DNA of 64,000 nt. Origin: Bogoriella caseilytica (lineage in GTDB: Bacteria > Actinomycetota > Actinomycetes > Actinomycetales > Actinomycetaceae). Numbering within the stretch: the stretch's first letter is position 1; every line of letters begins with the position of its first letter. The notes below the pieces were generated by a model. The model did not search any database, was not told where the DNA came from, and was given only the letters and a program-made list of their open reading frames with translations. The stretch spans positions 1,488,001-1,552,000 of the forward strand of contig NZ_RKHK01000001.1 in assembly GCF_003752405.1 (NCBI RefSeq). The letters are read 5' to 3'. Of this stretch, positions 34,252-42,745 are shown in pieces. The position numbers and the translations under genes are program-made.

Positions 34252-34776
34252 CTAGCCATCCACCCCGGCCCTCCAGGTTTGACGCGGCGCGAAGCCGGAT
34301 CGCCGTAGCCAGTGTTCGGTGTAGAGAATCCGTGTGGGCGTGATGACGGTCAGCGGGTCGGTGGGCGGCTGCTCCACGGGCCGGCCGCGCTCGACGTGAT
34401 CCGATTGCCAGCGGAAGGCCTCCCAGTACGCCTCGGCCTCCGGGTCGTCGCGTTCGAGTGTGCGCGCGGTGCCGAAGAGCTGGGCGCCGCGGCTGCTCGC
34501 CTGCCCCACGAGCGGGGCGAAGATCCCGGCCGAGACCCGCGGGTCGCGGCGCAGGTTCCGGGACTTCACCGAGGCGTTCCAGGAGGAGTAGAAGATCTCG
34601 ACGCCGAGGCTCGAGTACCGCACTGGTGTGGCCGCGGGGGAGCCGTCGCGATTCACGGTGGCGACGACCGCCATGTTCTGGGAGGAAAGCAAGTTGAGGA
34701 TCCGCTCCTCGAGCTGCTCGCGCGGCAGCTCCTGTGTGGGAGTAGGCCCGGCGAGCCAGGGGTTCGTGGTGGGCAT
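34252..34776 (-). CDS. PPOX-class flavin-dependent protein
   Basis: 174 residues, split beta-barrel of the pyridoxamine-5'-phosphate-oxidase-like group. Typical parts are MAVVATVNRDGSPAATPVRY (about 40-60) and KSRNLRRDPRVSAGIF. Members bind FMN, F420 or heme; in actinobacteria many use F420. The cofactor cannot be decided here. ATG 34776 is preferred; a GTG at 34791 is possible. The stop is 19 nt downstream of the SDR operon partner direction, with both genes on the minus strand. Confidence 0.78.
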   Translation of the reverse strand: MPTTNPWLAGPTPTQELPREQLEERILNLLSSQNMAVVATVNRDGSPAATPVRYSSLGVEIFYSSWNASVKSRNLRRDPRVSAGIFAPLVGQASSRGAQLFGTARTLERDDPEAEAYWEAFRWQSDHVERGRPVEQPPTDPLTVITPTRILYTEHWLRRSGFAPRQTWRAGVDG

Positions 34777-34795
34777 GGCCCAGGCTCTCACGGCC

Positions 34796-35602
34796 TCAGA
34801 GACGGAAGCCGCCTTCGGTGTTCAGCACCTGGCCCACCATCCACCGGCCCTCATCGGAGACCAGCCAGGCGATGAGCCGTGCCGGGTCGTCGGGTTCGCC
34901 GAGCCGACCGGAAGGGAAGGCCTGGCGCAGGTCAGCCAGAGCATCGTCGGGGATGCCCATACCCGGGTCGAGGTAGCCGGTGTTCACCGGCCCGGGGTTG
35001 ACCGTATTGAGCAGGATGCCGCGGCGGGCCAGTTCCGAGGCCACCGTGGCGGTCACGCCGGCGAGCGCGGCCTTGGAGGCGGCGTACGCCACCTCTCCGG
35101 CCATTGGCCCCTGCTGCTGGCCCGAGGTCATCCAGATTGCCCGGCCACCTTCGCGGCCGTCGTGCTGCGCGGCGAAAGCCTGCGTGAGCAGCAGCGTGGC
35201 GCGCGTGTTGACGCTCCAGTGCCCGTCGAGCTTCTCGACGTCCATATCGGCCAGGGTTGCGTCGCCGCCGGATCGGGCGTGGTTGCACACGAGGATGTCG
35301 AGATGCCCGGCGCGCGCCACCGCGCCTTCGAGCAAGGCGGAAGGCGCGTCAGGATCGGCGAGGTCAGCGGGCAGGTCGTGCACGGCGGCGCCGGGCCCGA
35401 GCAGGGCCTCGATGCCCGCGCGCACCTGGGCCAGATCGTCGGCGCCCCACGGCTGATCCGCATCGTGCGGGCGGTGGTGGTGCAGCACGATCGAGGCGCC
35501 CATCGAGGCCAGGCGCGCGGCCACCGCGTAACCGATGCCACTGCGACGGCTGGCACCGGTCACCAGCGCAGTACGGCCCTGCAGGGAAGGAGTGGAGTGC
35601 AT
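34796..35602 (-). CDS. Short-chain dehydrogenase/reductase
   Basis: 268 residues of classical SDR type. Cofactor motif TGASRRSGIGYAVA (TGxxxGxG with an insertion); NHARS replaces the usual NNAG motif. Catalytic Ser/Tyr/Lys are in TSGQQQGPMAGEVAYAASKAAL. The C-terminal region reads WMVGQVLNTEGG, as in 3-oxoacyl-ACP-reductase-like SDRs. The start is 6 nt after TAGCGT (35609-35614, minus strand), a leaderless arrangement. Substrate unknown; it is the first gene of a pair with the PPOX protein. Confidence 0.87.
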   Translation of the reverse strand: MHSTPSLQGRTALVTGASRRSGIGYAVAARLASMGASIVLHHHRPHDADQPWGADDLAQVRAGIEALLGPGAAVHDLPADLADPDAPSALLEGAVARAGHLDILVCNHARSGGDATLADMDVEKLDGHWSVNTRATLLLTQAFAAQHDGREGGRAIWMTSGQQQGPMAGEVAYAASKAALAGVTATVASELARRGILLNTVNPGPVNTGYLDPGMGIPDDALADLRQAFPSGRLGEPDDPARLIAWLVSDEGRWMVGQVLNTEGGFRL

Positions 35603-35685
35603 GCCGGCACGCTACGGCGCAGTCAGGCTGATGTCGCGGGCTTTTCTTCCAGGGCTGACGCTGACCGCGTGAGGCCCGAACCCGC

Positions 35686-36342
35686 TCACGCGGCGGAACG
35701 GCTCCGCCCGGCCAGCTCCTGCAGCCGAGTCATCATGCGCCAGGTCATGACGGCACTGATGATGCTCGTGACCTCGATGATCGGCCGCACCCCCGGCCCC
35801 GGGCGGTAGCGCTCGCGAATGTGCAGCCGCGTGGCGGGCTCGCCGCTCGGCCCGAGCTCGGGCGCGAGGTGGAAGGCCCAGGTGAACTCGAAGTCCAGGT
35901 CGCCCGGGGGCCGGCCGCCCGCCGAGGTCACCACCAGGGTTTGCCCGGGCTCCACCTGCGCGACGCGCAGCACAGCCTCGGGGTGCAGCGGGAAAGGGTC
36001 GCCGGGCGCGGGGTGCTGCCACTCGGCGTGGATGCGGGTGGCGCCGTGGATCTGGCAGCCCGCGAGATTCTCCAGCAGCTCGAAGGAGTAGAAGCCCGCC
36101 TTGTCCTGCCCGAGCTGGGCGATCCATGGCCACACATCCTCCGGAGGCGCCAGGATCGTGCTGGCGCGGTCGTTCTGCACCGCGCACTGCAGGAGCCCAT
36201 CACCCGGCAGCGGCATCCGCGCCTCGGCACGCGTCGCCCCCAGACGGCGATGGGTGCCGGTCAGCAGGAAGGCCGCCGCGGCCGAGGCTCCGGCAAGCAG
36301 CGGGGCGGCAAGAAGAACGGTCAGGGCTCGGCGTGGGGTCAT
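35686..36342 (-). CDS. SRPBCC-family (START/Bet v1 fold) membrane-anchored protein
   Basis: 218 residues: an N-terminal hydrophobic segment (LTVLLAAPLLAGASAAAAFLL), then an SRPBCC domain with APPEDVWPWIAQLGQDKAGFYS and FEFTWAFHL. Such domains bind hydrophobic ligands. The ATG at 36342 is chosen because GGAGG is 8 nt upstream. The palindrome GGGACCAAGGTCCC at 36392-36405, 50 bp upstream of the start, resembles a DosR/DevR box, so the gene may be induced by low oxygen. Confidence 0.75.
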   Translation of the reverse strand: MTPRRALTVLLAAPLLAGASAAAAFLLTGTHRRLGATRAEARMPLPGDGLLQCAVQNDRASTILAPPEDVWPWIAQLGQDKAGFYSFELLENLAGCQIHGATRIHAEWQHPAPGDPFPLHPEAVLRVAQVEPGQTLVVTSAGGRPPGDLDFEFTWAFHLAPELGPSGEPATRLHIRERYRPGPGVRPIIEVTSIISAVMTWRMMTRLQELAGRSRSAA

Positions 36343-36391
36343 CAGGATCGCCTCCACGCTCATGGTGGCGCGCCGGCGCCTCCTGCCACCA

Positions 36392-36405
36392 GGGACCAAG
36401 GTCCC
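36392..36405 (-). promoter_or_regulatory. Perfect DosR-type palindrome upstream of the SRPBCC gene
   Basis: GGGACCAAGGTCCC is a perfect 14-bp palindrome matching the core of the mycobacterial DosR box (GGGACT-N-AGTCCC type). The same pattern occurs twice before cydA at 38228 and 38251. Confidence 0.55.
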
Positions 36406-36431
36406 CGGACGCAGCGCGGGCGCAGATTTTG

Positions 36432-37610
36432 CTACCGCCATCGCACCAGGCCCAGCAATCCGCCGGTGACACAGATGACCACCGCGGCCAGGCTGATCAG
36501 GCCCGGCCGGGAGAGATCCGTCAGCCCGAAGGTGGCCGACCCCACCGCTTGCCCGGTGGCCAGGGCGATGAACAGCAGGGACGTCCCCTCCCCGCCGTGA
36601 CCCGGCCACGCTTCCCGGGCCCACAGGATCAACACGCCGGACAGGCTCATGTACGCCGCCCCGAACAGTGCCATGCCCCCGTAGGCGAGCGCCGGGAGCT
36701 GACCGTGCGTCGAGAGGCCCACACCGCCGATGGCCAGGGCCAGTGCTGCAGCGCAGCTCAACCAGCCGAGGCGGATCCCGAGCTGGTGGACCAGGGCCCC
36801 GGTGAGGACGCCGAGCAGGCCGCCGAGCCCGAGCGCCACCCAGAGCCAGCCAGCATGTTCCGGGGGCAGGGCGCCGGCGCTGGTCACCATCAACGGGCCG
36901 AAGGTCCACACCAGGGCCGAGGCCGCTCCGGCCACCGCTGCCGCCACGGCCGGCACGGCGAGCGCCCGCCGCGGCCCGGCCACGATCCGCCCGGCCAGAG
37001 CTGCCGAGGCCTCCAGCGCATCGGCCCGCGAGCCACGCAGCCACACCATCGCCGCGCTGCCCACGCAGAGCGCGGCCATCAGTACCCAAGCCGCCGCCAA
37101 GCCCGGGCTGGTGAAGGCGACCATTCCTGCGCCGACCACACCCACCGCGGTCCCGGAGTTCACCACCCCCTGCGCGGTGGACGCCGAGCTCGCAGGCACC
37201 GCGGCGTCCACGATTCGCACCAGGGCGGGGGAAGCGAAGCCCGCTCCCATCCCGCCGAGGAAGACCGCGGCGATGAACAGCGCGGGGTGGCCGGCAAAGG
37301 CCACCACCAGAGAACCGCCGGCGGCCGTGGCACCGGCGAGCGCCACCCCCCACCGTGGCCGGGGCCCCACCAGGCGTGCCGCCAGCAGTGCGGCCACGGA
37401 GAAGGAGGTGAACTGCGCGGCTGCCGCCCACCCCAGTACTCCCGCGAGCTCTGGCCGCTCCGCCTCGAAAGCCGGGCCGAAGAGCCCGACGCCGAAGCGT
37501 GCCATCCCGTAGGTGGTGGCAATGAGCAGCATCCCGGCCAGAGCGGTGCCCAGGCCCTGTGCAGCGGCGGGCACCTCGACCTCTGGGGCCTGTAACGATC
37601 GTTTCACCAT
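36432..37610 (-). CDS. Major facilitator superfamily transporter (DHA1-like)
   Basis: About 392 residues with 12 predicted helices. The first helix contains IATTYGMARFGVGLFGP, a pattern seen in YbfB/YjiJ-type MFS proteins. The second and third helices carry a weak MFS loop motif. It is probably an exporter controlled by the divergent TetR regulator, whose operators cover the start region. The ATG at 37610 lies between the two operator halves; GTG 37607 is an alternative. Confidence 0.83.
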   Translation of the reverse strand: MVKRSLQAPEVEVPAAAQGLGTALAGMLLIATTYGMARFGVGLFGPAFEAERPELAGVLGWAAAAQFTSFSVAALLAARLVGPRPRWGVALAGATAAGGSLVVAFAGHPALFIAAVFLGGMGAGFASPALVRIVDAAVPASSASTAQGVVNSGTAVGVVGAGMVAFTSPGLAAAWVLMAALCVGSAAMVWLRGSRADALEASAALAGRIVAGPRRALAVPAVAAAVAGAASALVWTFGPLMVTSAGALPPEHAGWLWVALGLGGLLGVLTGALVHQLGIRLGWLSCAAALALAIGGVGLSTHGQLPALAYGGMALFGAAYMSLSGVLILWAREAWPGHGGEGTSLLFIALATGQAVGSATFGLTDLSRPGLISLAAVVICVTGGLLGLVRWR

Positions 37611-37623
37611 AACGATCGTTACA
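37591..37623. promoter_or_regulatory. TetR operator: large inverted repeat in the divergent promoter
   Basis: TGTAACGATCGTT (37591-37603) and AACGATCGTTACA (37611-37623) are perfect inverted copies 7 nt apart. Each half also contains the 10-bp palindrome AACGATCGTT. The repeat spans the MFS start codon and the TetR -10 element TACAGT (37620-37625), so one regulator bound here would shut off both genes. Confidence 0.8.
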
Positions 37624-37631
37624 GTAGACCC

Positions 37632-38219
37632 ATGGTGACCACCCTGCACACCCGGGACCGCATCCTTGACGCTGCGGAACTGCTCTTCTTCCGCGATGGC
37701 ATCGCTGTGACCGGGGTGGACGCGGTGGCCGCCGAGGCCGGGGTGTCCGTCGTGACGCTCTACAAGCACCACCGCTCGAAGGAGAACCTGCTGCGCGAAG
37801 TGTTGCGCCGCCGCTTCGATTCCTGGGTGGAGCACTGGGACGCGGCCCTGGAGCGGGCGCACAGCCCGGAGGGCAAGCTCCTCTCCCTGTTCGACGCCGT
37901 GGCGACCTTCCGCGCTGCGGCCGGCCCCACCCAGTGGTGCTGCTTCCTGGCCACGGCTTCGGAGCGGCCCCGCCCCGCCGACCCGGCGTCTGATCCCGTC
38001 TTCGCCCTGCTGGAGCAAGACACCGCTCTGGTCGCCAACCGCCTGCAGGCCCTCACCACCGCACTGGGCTATCGCGAACCTGAGGCGCTCGCCCACGGAC
38101 TGCTCCTGATCTACAACGGGATCCTGGCCAGCCTGCTGCGCGGCGCCCCGCACGAACCGCTCCCGGTGGCACGTGACCTCGGCCGGGCGCTCATCGATAG
38201 TTCCCGCGCCGCCAGCTGA
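37632..38219 (+). CDS. TetR-family transcriptional regulator
   Basis: 195 residues: N-terminal TetR helix-turn-helix (DRILDAAELLFFRDGIAVTG, then SVVTLYKHHRSKENLL), C-terminal all-helical ligand domain. The ATG is 6 nt after TACAGT, giving a leaderless mRNA. The adjacent operator and divergent MFS gene make it the local repressor of an efflux pump, with autoregulation. Confidence 0.92.
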   Translation: MVTTLHTRDRILDAAELLFFRDGIAVTGVDAVAAEAGVSVVTLYKHHRSKENLLREVLRRRFDSWVEHWDAALERAHSPEGKLLSLFDAVATFRAAAGPTQWCCFLATASERPRPADPASDPVFALLEQDTALVANRLQALTTALGYREPEALAHGLLLIYNGILASLLRGAPHEPLPVARDLGRALIDSSRAAS

Positions 38220-38227
38220 AATCCGTC

Positions 38228-38316
38228 GGGACCAAAGGCCCGAGGAAGCAGGGACCTTGGACCCTGCGGCTGGCGACAGCCACCGGCTTGAGTGTCAGTG
38301 GTGACGAAGTGTCACC
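38228..38316 (+). promoter_or_regulatory. Upstream region of cydABDC with two DosR-type boxes and a dyad
   Basis: GGGACCAAAGGCCC (38228-38241) and GGGACCTTGGACCC (38251-38264) share the pattern GGGACC-w-w-GG-n-CCC with the perfect palindrome at 36392. Their centres are 23 bp apart, about two helical turns. A further dyad, GGTGAC-gaagt-GTCACC, lies at 38300-38316. A hypoxia-responsive two-component regulator and a second factor are both plausible. Confidence 0.55.
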
Positions 38317-38358
38317 TCATCGACGGCGCTCACCGGGCGCCTGGCGCTTGGAGAACCC

Positions 38359-39858
38359 GTGGAAGCCCTCGAGCTGGCGCGATGGCAGTTCGCCATCACC
38401 ACCGTGTACCACTTCATCTTCGTGCCGCTCACGATCGGGCTCGCTCCGATCGTGGCCGGGATGCAGACGGCGTGGGTGATCACCAAGAACGAACGATGGC
38501 TCAAGCTCACCAAGTTCTTCGGCAAGCTCCTGCTCATCAACTTCGCGCTCGGCGTGGTCACCGGGATCGTCCAGGAGTTCCAGTTCGGCATGGCCTGGAG
38601 CGAGTACTCGCGCTTTGTCGGTGACGTCTTCGGCGCCCCGCTGGCCATGGAAGCCTTGGCGGCCTTCTTCGTGGAGTCGGTGTTCCTGGGCGTGTGGATC
38701 TTCGGCTGGGACCGGGTCTCCAAGAAGATCCACCTGGCCTGCATCTGGGCCTTCGCCCTGGCCGTGAACCTCTCCGCCTTCTTCATCCTCGCTGCGAACT
38801 CCTGGATGCAGCACCCGGTCGGCGCCATCTACAACCCCGAGACCGGGCGCGCCGAGATGGAGTCCATCGGCGCGGTGCTGACCAACAACACCCTGCTCGC
38901 GGCCTTCCCGCACACCATCACCTCCGCCTTCCTGGTGGCGGGCACCTTCGTGACCGGCGTCGCCGCCTGGTGGATGGTGCGCCTGGCGCGCACCCGGCGC
39001 CCGGATCTGATCCAGCTCGCTCGCGACGTCTACCGTCCGGCCGTCAAGGTCGGCGCGGTGGTGATTCTGGTGGCCGGGCTCGGCGTGGCGATCTCGGGCG
39101 ACGTGCAGGGCAAGATCATGTACGAGCAGCAGCCCGGCAAGATGTCGGCTGCCGAGGCCCTCTGTGGTGGCCAGGAGGCCGCGCCCTTCTCCATCCTCAC
39201 CGTCGGGCCCCTGGATGCCACCTGCGACGAACTGACCCACCTCATCGAGATCCCAGGGCTGGCCAGCTATCTGGGCACCGGGCACTTCTCCGGCCCGGAG
39301 TCCTACCTGCCCGGCGTCCTTGACGTGCAGGAGGAGTACACCGCGCGGTACGGCGACCTCACCGCCGCCGGGGAGCCCGTCACCTATACGCCGCCGCTGG
39401 CGATCAGCTACTGGTCCTTCCGGCTGATGATCGGCTTGGGCATGGTGGCCATGGGTCTTGGCGCATGGGCGCTCTGGGCCACCCGGCGCGGCCGGATCAG
39501 TGAGAGCCGCTGGCTCTCGCGCTTCGCCCTGCTCGCCATTCCGATGCCTTTCGCCGCGGCCTCCTTCGGCTGGATCTTCACCGAGGTCGGCCGCCAGCCC
39601 TGGGTGGTGGCCCCCAACCCCACCGGCATCGACCAGATCCGCCTGCTCACCGAGCGCGGGGTCTCCACCGTGGTCTCACCCGGCCTGCTCTTCACCTCGA
39701 TGATCGTGCTGACGCTCATCTACGGCGTGCTCGCGGTGGTCTGGTACCGCCTGATCCACCGCTACGCCGTGGAGGGGGTGCCCGCCCAGGTGCGGGACGA
39801 ATCGCCCGAGGCCCAGGACGACCCCGACACCCACCGCCCCATGTCTTTCGCCTACTGA
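38359..39858 (+). CDS. cydA: Cytochrome bd ubiquinol/menaquinol oxidase subunit I
   Basis: 499 residues with nine expected membrane helices. It holds the three hemes of the bd oxidase and the quinol site. The proximal heme ligand region is YHFIFVPLTIG (His near residue 18); a second histidine is in FPHTITSAFL. Also seen is the conserved VGRQPWVV segment. The Q-loop is of the short type usual in actinobacteria. GTG start with GGAGAA nearby. First gene of cydABDC, likely induced under low oxygen. Confidence 0.95.
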   Translation: MEALELARWQFAITTVYHFIFVPLTIGLAPIVAGMQTAWVITKNERWLKLTKFFGKLLLINFALGVVTGIVQEFQFGMAWSEYSRFVGDVFGAPLAMEALAAFFVESVFLGVWIFGWDRVSKKIHLACIWAFALAVNLSAFFILAANSWMQHPVGAIYNPETGRAEMESIGAVLTNNTLLAAFPHTITSAFLVAGTFVTGVAAWWMVRLARTRRPDLIQLARDVYRPAVKVGAVVILVAGLGVAISGDVQGKIMYEQQPGKMSAAEALCGGQEAAPFSILTVGPLDATCDELTHLIEIPGLASYLGTGHFSGPESYLPGVLDVQEEYTARYGDLTAAGEPVTYTPPLAISYWSFRLMIGLGMVAMGLGAWALWATRRGRISESRWLSRFALLAIPMPFAAASFGWIFTEVGRQPWVVAPNPTGIDQIRLLTERGVSTVVSPGLLFTSMIVLTLIYGVLAVVWYRLIHRYAVEGVPAQVRDESPEAQDDPDTHRPMSFAY

Positions 39859-39897
39859 GCCGCCGCGCTCACCGACCGCACTCCCTGGAGACCAGAC

Positions 39898-40995
39898 GTG
39901 GAACCCCTGTCGATCCTGTGGTTCATCCTCATCGCCGTGCTGTGGACCGGCTACCTCGTGCTTGAGGGCTTCGACTTCGGCGTGGGCATGCTCATGTCGA
40001 TCCTGCCGCGCGGCGGCCGCAAGCAGCGCGAGTCCGAGCGCCGGGTGCTGGTGAACACCATCGGGCCGCTCTGGGACGGCAATGAGGTGTGGCTGCTCAC
40101 CGCCGGCGGAGCCACCTTCGCCGCCTTCCCGCACTGGTACGCCACCCTCTTCTCCGGTTTCTACCTTCCGCTGCTGCTCATCCTGCTCGCGCTGATCGTG
40201 CGCGGCGTGGCTTTCGAGTACCGCGGCAAGATCGACAGCGAACGGTGGACGCGCGCTGCGGATCTCGCCATCCAGGTCGGCTCCTGGTTGCCGGCCGTGC
40301 TGTGGGGTGTGGCCTTCGGCAACCTCGTGCGAGGCCTGACCCTGGATGCCGACTTCCAGTACGTGGGCGGCTTCTGGGCGCTGCTGAACCCCTTCGCCCT
40401 GCTCGGCGGCCTCACCACCCTGACCCTCTTCCTGCTGCACGGCGCGGTCTTCATCTCCCTGAAGACCGATGGCGAGATCCGCCACCGCGCCCGCCGCGCA
40501 GCCGGCATCCTCTCGGTCGCGGCAGTCGCCGTCGCCGGCACCTGGGCGATCTGGGCGCAGCTCGCCTACTCGGTGGCCTGGACCTGGGGAGCCGTGCTGG
40601 TGGCCGCCGGCGCGCTGCTCGGCGTGGTCCGCACCGTGCAGCGGGGCCGCGAAGGCTGGGCCTTCGGCCTCTCCGCCCTGGCGATCGTGGCCGCCGTGGT
40701 GCTGATCTTCGGCTCGATGTTCCCCGATGTGCTGCCCGGCTTGGACGGCGGTCAGTCACTCTCGATCGCCGAGGCCACCTCCACCCCCTACACCCTGACG
40801 ATCATGACCTGGGTGGCGGTCTTCCTGGTGCCGCTCGTGCTGGTCTACCAGGGCTGGACCTACTGGGTCTTCCGCCGCCGCCTGAGCACCGAGGACATCC
40901 CCGCCCCGGCGGGTTTGAGCTGGAAGAAAATCAAGGACTCCGCCTTCGGGCACGACGCTGGCCCGGCCGCTCCGGCCTCCAAGCTCCCGCAGTGA
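39898..40995 (+). CDS. cydB: Cytochrome bd oxidase subunit II
   Basis: 365 residues, eight or nine membrane helices. Family landmarks: LEGFDFGVGML (about 22-32) and WDGNEVWLLTAGGATFAAFP (about 59-78). It partners CydA in the quinol oxidase, which reduces oxygen to water with high affinity. GTG start, 39 nt after cydA. The C-terminus is polar and short. Confidence 0.95.
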   Translation: MEPLSILWFILIAVLWTGYLVLEGFDFGVGMLMSILPRGGRKQRESERRVLVNTIGPLWDGNEVWLLTAGGATFAAFPHWYATLFSGFYLPLLLILLALIVRGVAFEYRGKIDSERWTRAADLAIQVGSWLPAVLWGVAFGNLVRGLTLDADFQYVGGFWALLNPFALLGGLTTLTLFLLHGAVFISLKTDGEIRHRARRAAGILSVAAVAVAGTWAIWAQLAYSVAWTWGAVLVAAGALLGVVRTVQRGREGWAFGLSALAIVAAVVLIFGSMFPDVLPGLDGGQSLSIAEATSTPYTLTIMTWVAVFLVPLVLVYQGWTYWVFRRRLSTEDIPAPAGLSWKKIKDSAFGHDAGPAAPASKLPQ

Positions 40996-41005
40996 CCGCG
41001 CCGTC

Positions 41006-42745
41006 ATGAGGCCTCTCGATCCGCGGCTGCTGCGCCGAGCCCGGGCAGTCCGCCACCATGTGGCACTGACTGCCGTGCTCGGCCTGGTCTCAGCCCTGCT
41101 CGTGGTGGCGCAGGCCGTGCTCGTGGCGCTGCTGCTGGTCCCGCTCATCCAGGATCAGTCCATCGACGCCGAGCGCGCCATCCAGTTGCTCACGGCTTTG
41201 GCCGCCGTGGCGGCCGCGCGGGCAGTGGCTGCCTGGGCTCAGGAGCGCTACGCACAACGCGCGGCCACCCGCACCATCGCGGAGCTGCGCGAGCAGGTGG
41301 TGAACCATGCCGCAGCCCTGGGGCCCCGGTGGGAGCCGCGCAAGGCCGAGGTGGCCACCCTGGTCACCCGGGGGCTGGATGACCTCGCCCCCTATCTGGT
41401 GAAGTACCTGCCGGCCCTGATGCTCACCGCGCTGGCCACCCCGGTGCTGCTGCTGGTGTTGCTGCGCCTGGACTGGGTCTCCTTCCTCATCTGCGTGGTC
41501 ACCCTGCCCCTGGTGCCACTGTTCATGTGGCTGGTGGGCGTGATGACCGCGGGCACCAGCGAGCGCCGTCTCGCAGTCGTCTCGGCCCTGGGTGCCCAGG
41601 TGCTGGACCTGCTCGCCGGCCTGCCCACCCTGCGGGCCTTCGGGCGCGAGATCGGTCCCGGTGCCCGCGTGCGGGCGCTGGGGGAGGCCTCCAAGCGCGC
41701 CACCATGGGCACCCTGCGCATCGCCTTCCTCTCCGGCATGGTGCTGGAGTTGCTCACCACGCTCTCGGTGGCGATCGTGGCCGTGGGCGTGGGGCTACGC
41801 CTGGTCTACGGCGAGATCGACCTGTTGCCGGCGCTGATCGTGCTCATGCTCGCGCCCGAGGTCTATCTGCCCCTGCGCCAGGTGGGGGCCCAGTTCCACG
41901 CCTCCACCGACGGCCTGGCCGCGGCGGAGAAGGCCTTCGCCATCCTGGAGACCCCGGCCGACAGCCAGGACATCAGCGACGCCGGCCGCCGAGCCGCCCC
42001 TGCCGCCGTGCACGCGGTGCGCTTCGAGCACGTCACGGTTCGCGCGGGCGACCGCGGCCTGGAGGCTCCGGCCGATCTGAGCACTCGCATCCCCCTCGAC
42101 GGCCGCGTGATCGCCTGGCGCGGGCCCTCTGGAGCGGGTAAGTCCACCGCCGCCCTGGTCCTCCTCGGGCTCATGCGCCCCGATTCCGGCCGGGTGCTTC
42201 TCGAGGCCGAGGGCGAGAGCCTCGATCTGAGCCACACCGACCTCGAGGCCTGGTGGCGCCAGATCGTGTGGGTACCGCAACGGCCCGCGCTGCCACCAGG
42301 CCCGCTGCGCGCCGTGGTCACCGAGGGCAACCCGGCCACCGAGGACGAGCTGGTTGCCGCGGCCCGCGCCACCGGGCTGGACGACGTCGTCGCCGCGCTC
42401 CCGCAGGGCTGGGACACCGAGATCGGCCTGGGAGGCGTGGGCTTGAGCGCCGGGCAACGCCAACGTGTGGCCCTGACCGCCGCTCTCCTGACCGGAGCCG
42501 ATCGCCGCCTGGTCATCCTCGACGAACCCACCGCGCATCTGGACGCCGACGGCGAACAGGTCATTCTCGACGCTGTGCGCTCCTGGCGCGCAGCCGGGCG
42601 CACTGTGCTGCTCATCGCGCACCGCGCCTCGCTGCTCTCCCTGGCAGACGACGTGGTGGAGATCGGTAGCCAGGAGACCACCACCGACACGCCCCCGGTC
42701 GCTGAAGGTCTGCCCGCGGCTCAGCCCCTGGAGGTGGCCCGATGA
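41006..42745 (+). CDS. cydD: Thiol reductant ABC exporter subunit CydD
   Basis: 579 residues: six-helix transmembrane domain (about 1-310), then an ATPase with Walker A GPSGAGKST, ABC signature LSAGQRQRVAL and Walker B LVILDEPTAHLD. With CydC it forms a heterodimer that exports glutathione or cysteine (heme transport has also been proposed) and is needed to assemble bd oxidase. Starts 10 nt after cydB and overlaps cydC by 4 nt. Confidence 0.93.
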   Translation: MRPLDPRLLRRARAVRHHVALTAVLGLVSALLVVAQAVLVALLLVPLIQDQSIDAERAIQLLTALAAVAAARAVAAWAQERYAQRAATRTIAELREQVVNHAAALGPRWEPRKAEVATLVTRGLDDLAPYLVKYLPALMLTALATPVLLLVLLRLDWVSFLICVVTLPLVPLFMWLVGVMTAGTSERRLAVVSALGAQVLDLLAGLPTLRAFGREIGPGARVRALGEASKRATMGTLRIAFLSGMVLELLTTLSVAIVAVGVGLRLVYGEIDLLPALIVLMLAPEVYLPLRQVGAQFHASTDGLAAAEKAFAILETPADSQDISDAGRRAAPAAVHAVRFEHVTVRAGDRGLEAPADLSTRIPLDGRVIAWRGPSGAGKSTAALVLLGLMRPDSGRVLLEAEGESLDLSHTDLEAWWRQIVWVPQRPALPPGPLRAVVTEGNPATEDELVAAARATGLDDVVAALPQGWDTEIGLGGVGLSAGQRQRVALTAALLTGADRRLVILDEPTAHLDADGEQVILDAVRSWRAAGRTVLLIAHRASLLSLADDVVEIGSQETTTDTPPVAEGLPAAQPLEVAR

